Origin: a virus
Virus record (IMG/VR): IMGVR_UViG_3300008219_000024
Location: 1-41,687 of that record
DNA: 41,687 bases
Direction: 5' to 3' (one strand)
Program-made: the position numbers and the translations under genes
Shown here: positions 38,707 to 41,687 of the stretch, one piece after another
How the letters are laid out: each line of letters opens with the position of its first letter
How positions within the stretch are numbered: the first letter of the stretch is position 1
The notes under the pieces: generated by a model
What the model was told of the DNA's origin: nothing
The model's database searches: none
What the model saw: the letters and a program-made list of their open reading frames with translations, nothing else

Positions 38707-41687
38707 ATGCCACAAATACATAATATTCGGGTCAATAATTCCAGCTATAGGGTTGAAGTAGCAAACACTCCTCACCTCACTAGTCTTGGATTGTCTTTTA
38801 GAACGCATCTCCCATCTAATGGAGGGATGCTTTTTGTTTTTCCAGATGAGGTTAATCGTATATTTCATATGAGAAATATGAAGATTCCTTTGGACATTAT
38901 TTTTATTGGGGCTGATAAACGAGTCAAATGGATTATCGAGAATGCTCAACCTGATAATGAGCGTTTGGTTTCTTTGCGTCCATCTAAATATGTTTTGGAA
39001 GTTAATGCTGGAGATGTAAAGAAAAACAGTATCAGTATGCATTCAAAACTGGATACACTAAATAACCCTCTGATAAAGTCTTCAGATACATTAGAAGGAT
39101 GGATACAGAAGCAAGATGGTGGTGGTGATGGTGGTGGTTTTTCTGGTACTGCACATACATCAGAAGGAACCAATACTTTCACTCGTACATTTGGCCCTAG
39201 TAAAGATAATAAAAAACCGTGGGCAGGGAAGAAGAAAAAGAACTGGGCTAAGATTTTAACGTCTGCTCCTGATGAAGAACATATAACTGTAGCCATGCTT
39301 AATGAGTGGCTTGAGAAACAAGAAAGAGATATTCCTTCAGAGATGCGGAGAAGGGGATTAGAGCCGAAGACAGGGGATTGGGAGCATCCGTATCGGTGGG
39401 TTCGTAGTATCGACTCGTCTACACTATCTCCACCTGAAAAGATACAGTCTATAATCGAATCTGCACCTGATTTGAAACATGTGTTGGATAGTTTATCTGA
39501 GGTCGGACAACCTTATTTAGTTGGTGGTTGTGTTAGAGACATTTTGATAGGCAAGGATTGTAAGGACTTTGATATTGAGATGTATGGAGTCCCACAAGAT
39601 GAATTAGGGGAACTCATACAGAGTAGATTTGGAGGAAGTTCAGAACAAGTTGGTAAGCAATTTGGTGTGTTTAAGGTTGGGGATTTTGATATTTCTCTTC
39701 CACGAACTGAGACACAAACTGGGGAGAAACATACTGATTTTGATGTAGTACCAGACCATACTCTTGACCCTATGACTGCTGCCAGACGTAGGGATTTCAC
39801 CATTAATGCGATGATGTATGATGTAAAAGAGGGTACTATACTTGATTTCTTTGGAGGTGAAGAAGACCTTAGTAATGGGCTGATTAAACATATTGATGAT
39901 GAGACTTTTGTAGAAGACCCATTGAGAGTTTATCGTGCCGCACAGTTTGCTGCCAGATTTGGGTTTAATATTGACCCATCTACCCAAGAATTAGCATCTC
40001 AAATGGATTTATCTAAGCTCCCTATAGAGAGGGTTAACGAAGAATTCACTAAGATGTTATTGAAGTCAGACACTCCATCTATTGGTTTGGATGCTTTGAG
40101 TGAGATGGGGGTATTGTCAAGATATTTTCCAGAGATAGCTATTTTGGATGAGACTCCTCAACGTGATGATTATCATGCAGAAGGCGATGTATTCATACAT
40201 ACTAAGATGGTGCTTGATAGGGCTACGGATGTTATAAAGAGGTTCCCTTCAGACAAAGAAAAAATTACTATCATGTTGGCATCATTATGTCATGACCTTG
40301 GTAAACCAAGTACTACAGAATACCATTCAGATGGGTCAGTTTCTCAACATGGGCATGAAGCGGCTGGTATAGACCCCACTAGGTCATTTTTATCTAAATT
40401 GACCAGAGAGGTTGATTTGATTAATGATGTTGAATTTTTGGTTGAGAATCATCTTCTTCCTCCGAATTATTTTAGGAGTAAAACATCGGATGCTACGTTT
40501 AGGAAATTAATCAATCGTTATGGTATGCGAAGGCTAAAACTTTTATCCGCTGTTTCTGAGGCCGATATTCTTGGACGTTTGAATCGGGCCGAAGATGGGG
40601 GAATAGAAGAACCCGATAATGATGCTACTGAATGGTTTAATTTGAGATTGGATGAAGTAGCTGAAAAATCTAACCTAACTCTTGAAGGTACTATAAAACC
40701 TTTGATAACTGGTCATGAATTGAAAGACATGGGTTTTACAGAGGGGAGAGAATTAGGAGATATTCTCAGAGATATTAAATCTCATCAAGAGACAGGGCAA
40801 ATAGCTGATTCATCTGAAGCCACTGAGTATGTACGAAATAAATATATGAGTAAGGGTCTTGGTGATTTGGTGGATTGGCTATTCAAAGCTGTATCTTCTG
40901 AATCAATAGCAGAAGCAAAGAGGAAAGGTTTGGTTCCTCAGTCTGGTGACTGGATTCGTCCCAAACGGTGGGTTCGGCCTGAAGACGCTGATGTTGTTGT
41001 TGAGGAACCAGATGCTCCACGAGTTTATTCGTATGATGAAGTTAAAAAATTTGTGGAAGATAAAGTCTCTATTAATTTTGATTTTAATGAAAAGCAAAAA
41101 CAACACGGCACATGGGCTGGTAGCGAAGAGTATAAACTTGCCTATGACCAAATTGAGGACATAATAGAAGTAGTTGTTGGCTCTTTTGACGGAGGTGAGG
41201 AAGGCCCAACTCCTAAACATGTTTATGAGGGATTTGGGGAACCTAAGAGAGATAGACTACATAGGCCAGTTGGGGGGAGAGAAGGGAAAAGAAATATACC
41301 TAAATGGCAATTAGATAGGTTTATAGGTAATTTTCAGTTAGAGTGGGATGAATCTCCCGGCGATTCCGATATGAAAACGAGAACAGGTGGTGAGTTTAGT
41401 GGGGTTGCTGCTCATTGTGATGTAGATAGTAATATAGTTCTTTGGAGAACAAAAAATCATGTTACATATGGGCAACAATATCCTGCTACAAGACACCAAC
41501 ATCTTGCTGAAATTGTGGTACATGAGTTAGGTCATGCTATAGTTTCTGATATGAGAGATGATGTTCCATCTTGGGTTACGGCGCATTTACGAAATGCTTA
41601 TTCTAATGCTGTTGAATCAGGAAAAGGGTTTGTATCTAAGTATTCTACAGTGGATTCAAATGAGTTTTTTGCAGAATCCTTTAAGAC
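38707..41687 (+). CDS. Multidomain protein: DUF192, CCA-adding tRNA nucleotidyltransferase with HD domain, zinc-peptidase-like domain (3' partial)
   Basis: Open from ATG 38707 to the window end: 993 residues and incomplete. Residues about 1-105 match DUF192 (GMLFVFPDEVNRIFHMRN, IPLDIIFIGADKRV). A Gly/Asp linker (about 137-147) leads to a class II-type CCA-adding enzyme (about 250-700): VGGCVRD (272-278), CKDFDIEMYG (D287, D289), RRDFTINAMMYD, EDPLRVYRAAQFAARFGF, then HD domain CHDLGKP (528-534). These residues bind NTP and metals to add CCA to tRNA 3' ends; the HD part may remove phosphates. Near the end is VVHELGHAI (H939-E-x-x-H943), a zinc-peptidase site. A linker motif GLxPxxGDWxxPxRWVR recurs before the CCA and peptidase parts. 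It lies just downstream of portal, the position of virion and polyvalent proteins. Confidence 0.85.
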   Translation, partial: MPQIHNIRVNNSSYRVEVANTPHLTSLGLSFRTHLPSNGGMLFVFPDEVNRIFHMRNMKIPLDIIFIGADKRVKWIIENAQPDNERLVSLRPSKYVLEVNAGDVKKNSISMHSKLDTLNNPLIKSSDTLEGWIQKQDGGGDGGGFSGTAHTSEGTNTFTRTFGPSKDNKKPWAGKKKKNWAKILTSAPDEEHITVAMLNEWLEKQERDIPSEMRRRGLEPKTGDWEHPYRWVRSIDSSTLSPPEKIQSIIESAPDLKHVLDSLSEVGQPYLVGGCVRDILIGKDCKDFDIEMYGVPQDELGELIQSRFGGSSEQVGKQFGVFKVGDFDISLPRTETQTGEKHTDFDVVPDHTLDPMTAARRRDFTINAMMYDVKEGTILDFFGGEEDLSNGLIKHIDDETFVEDPLRVYRAAQFAARFGFNIDPSTQELASQMDLSKLPIERVNEEFTKMLLKSDTPSIGLDALSEMGVLSRYFPEIAILDETPQRDDYHAEGDVFIHTKMVLDRATDVIKRFPSDKEKITIMLASLCHDLGKPSTTEYHSDGSVSQHGHEAAGIDPTRSFLSKLTREVDLINDVEFLVENHLLPPNYFRSKTSDATFRKLINRYGMRRLKLLSAVSEADILGRLNRAEDGGIEEPDNDATEWFNLRLDEVAEKSNLTLEGTIKPLITGHELKDMGFTEGRELGDILRDIKSHQETGQIADSSEATEYVRNKYMSKGLGDLVDWLFKAVSSESIAEAKRKGLVPQSGDWIRPKRWVRPEDADVVVEEPDAPRVYSYDEVKKFVEDKVSINFDFNEKQKQHGTWAGSEEYKLAYDQIEDIIEVVVGSFDGGEEGPTPKHVYEGFGEPKRDRLHRPVGGREGKRNIPKWQLDRFIGNFQLEWDESPGDSDMKTRTGGEFSGVAAHCDVDSNIVLWRTKNHVTYGQQYPATRHQHLAEIVVHELGHAIVSDMRDDVPSWVTAHLRNAYSNAVESGKGFVSKYSTVDSNEFFAESFK

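Noticed and set aside
38659-39987. Minus-strand frames near the end of the window
   Set aside because: They mirror a continuous + strand frame with clear conserved domains, and every other gene is on the + strand.
1-41687. CRISPR array or tRNA genes
   Set aside because: Reading for regular repeat-spacer units and for T-arm motifs such as GTTCGAATC gave nothing convincing; a tRNA scan was not possible here.

Overview
The window is one long stretch of a tailed double-stranded DNA phage genome (or a closely related provirus). Every supported gene lies on the + strand and genes are tightly packed, often overlapping by 1 to 20 bases. It encodes terminase small and large subunits, portal, head-tail connectors, tail tube, a tail-assembly chaperone pair with a programmed frameshift, tape measure and a tail hub-fibre. 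It also carries a family A DNA polymerase, primase, helicase, RecA-like recombinase and class II ribonucleotide reductase. No sheath protein was seen and the tape measure is modest, so a siphovirus-like particle is most likely. No integrase or repressor was recognised. The major capsid protein and prohead protease are absent; since portal lies at the right end and connectors at the left, they probably lie outside the window in a circularly permuted genome. The DNA is AT-rich by eye. The host cannot be named, but sigma70-like promoters (TTGACA/TATAAT) indicate a bacterium.

Layout. 1-3.8 kb: end of a C1q-like surface protein, a duplicated-domain protein, two small membrane proteins (possible lysis genes), connectors. 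3.8-12.2 kb: tail tube, chaperones, tape measure, distal tail proteins, and a 1289-residue hub-fibre ending in an S74 self-cleaving chaperone. 12.3-13.4 kb: a complete Rieske-type oxygenase, unusual cargo for a phage. 13.4-17.5 kb: a region of short cassettes, each with its own promoter and several with strong terminators, carrying an HTH/zinc protein, Hsp20, a structured non-coding RNA, several small zinc-ribbon or AT-hook proteins and a DUF932 protein. 17.5-30 kb: replication and recombination genes (SNF2-type helicase, dCTP deaminase, replicative helicase, primase, ssDNA-binding protein, PolA, RecA-like, two nucleases, RuvC-like resolvase). 30-38.7 kb: a trypsin-like protease, terminases, NrdJ, portal. 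38.7 kb to the end: a giant open reading frame joining a DUF192 domain, a CCA-adding tRNA nucleotidyltransferase with an HD domain, and a zinc-peptidase-like domain.

The most striking reading is that the RNA at about 14.40-14.76 kb resembles a compact bacterial RNase P RNA. It has the pseudoknotted two-helix core, CR-II-like and CR-IV-like sequences in the right order, and a P15-like hairpin with GGU in its loop. The same phage carries a CCA-adding enzyme. Together these would supply the 5' and 3' ends of tRNA maturation, although no tRNA gene was found here. Both the RNA identification and the functional link are inferences from sequence alone, with no covariance search or experiment behind them.
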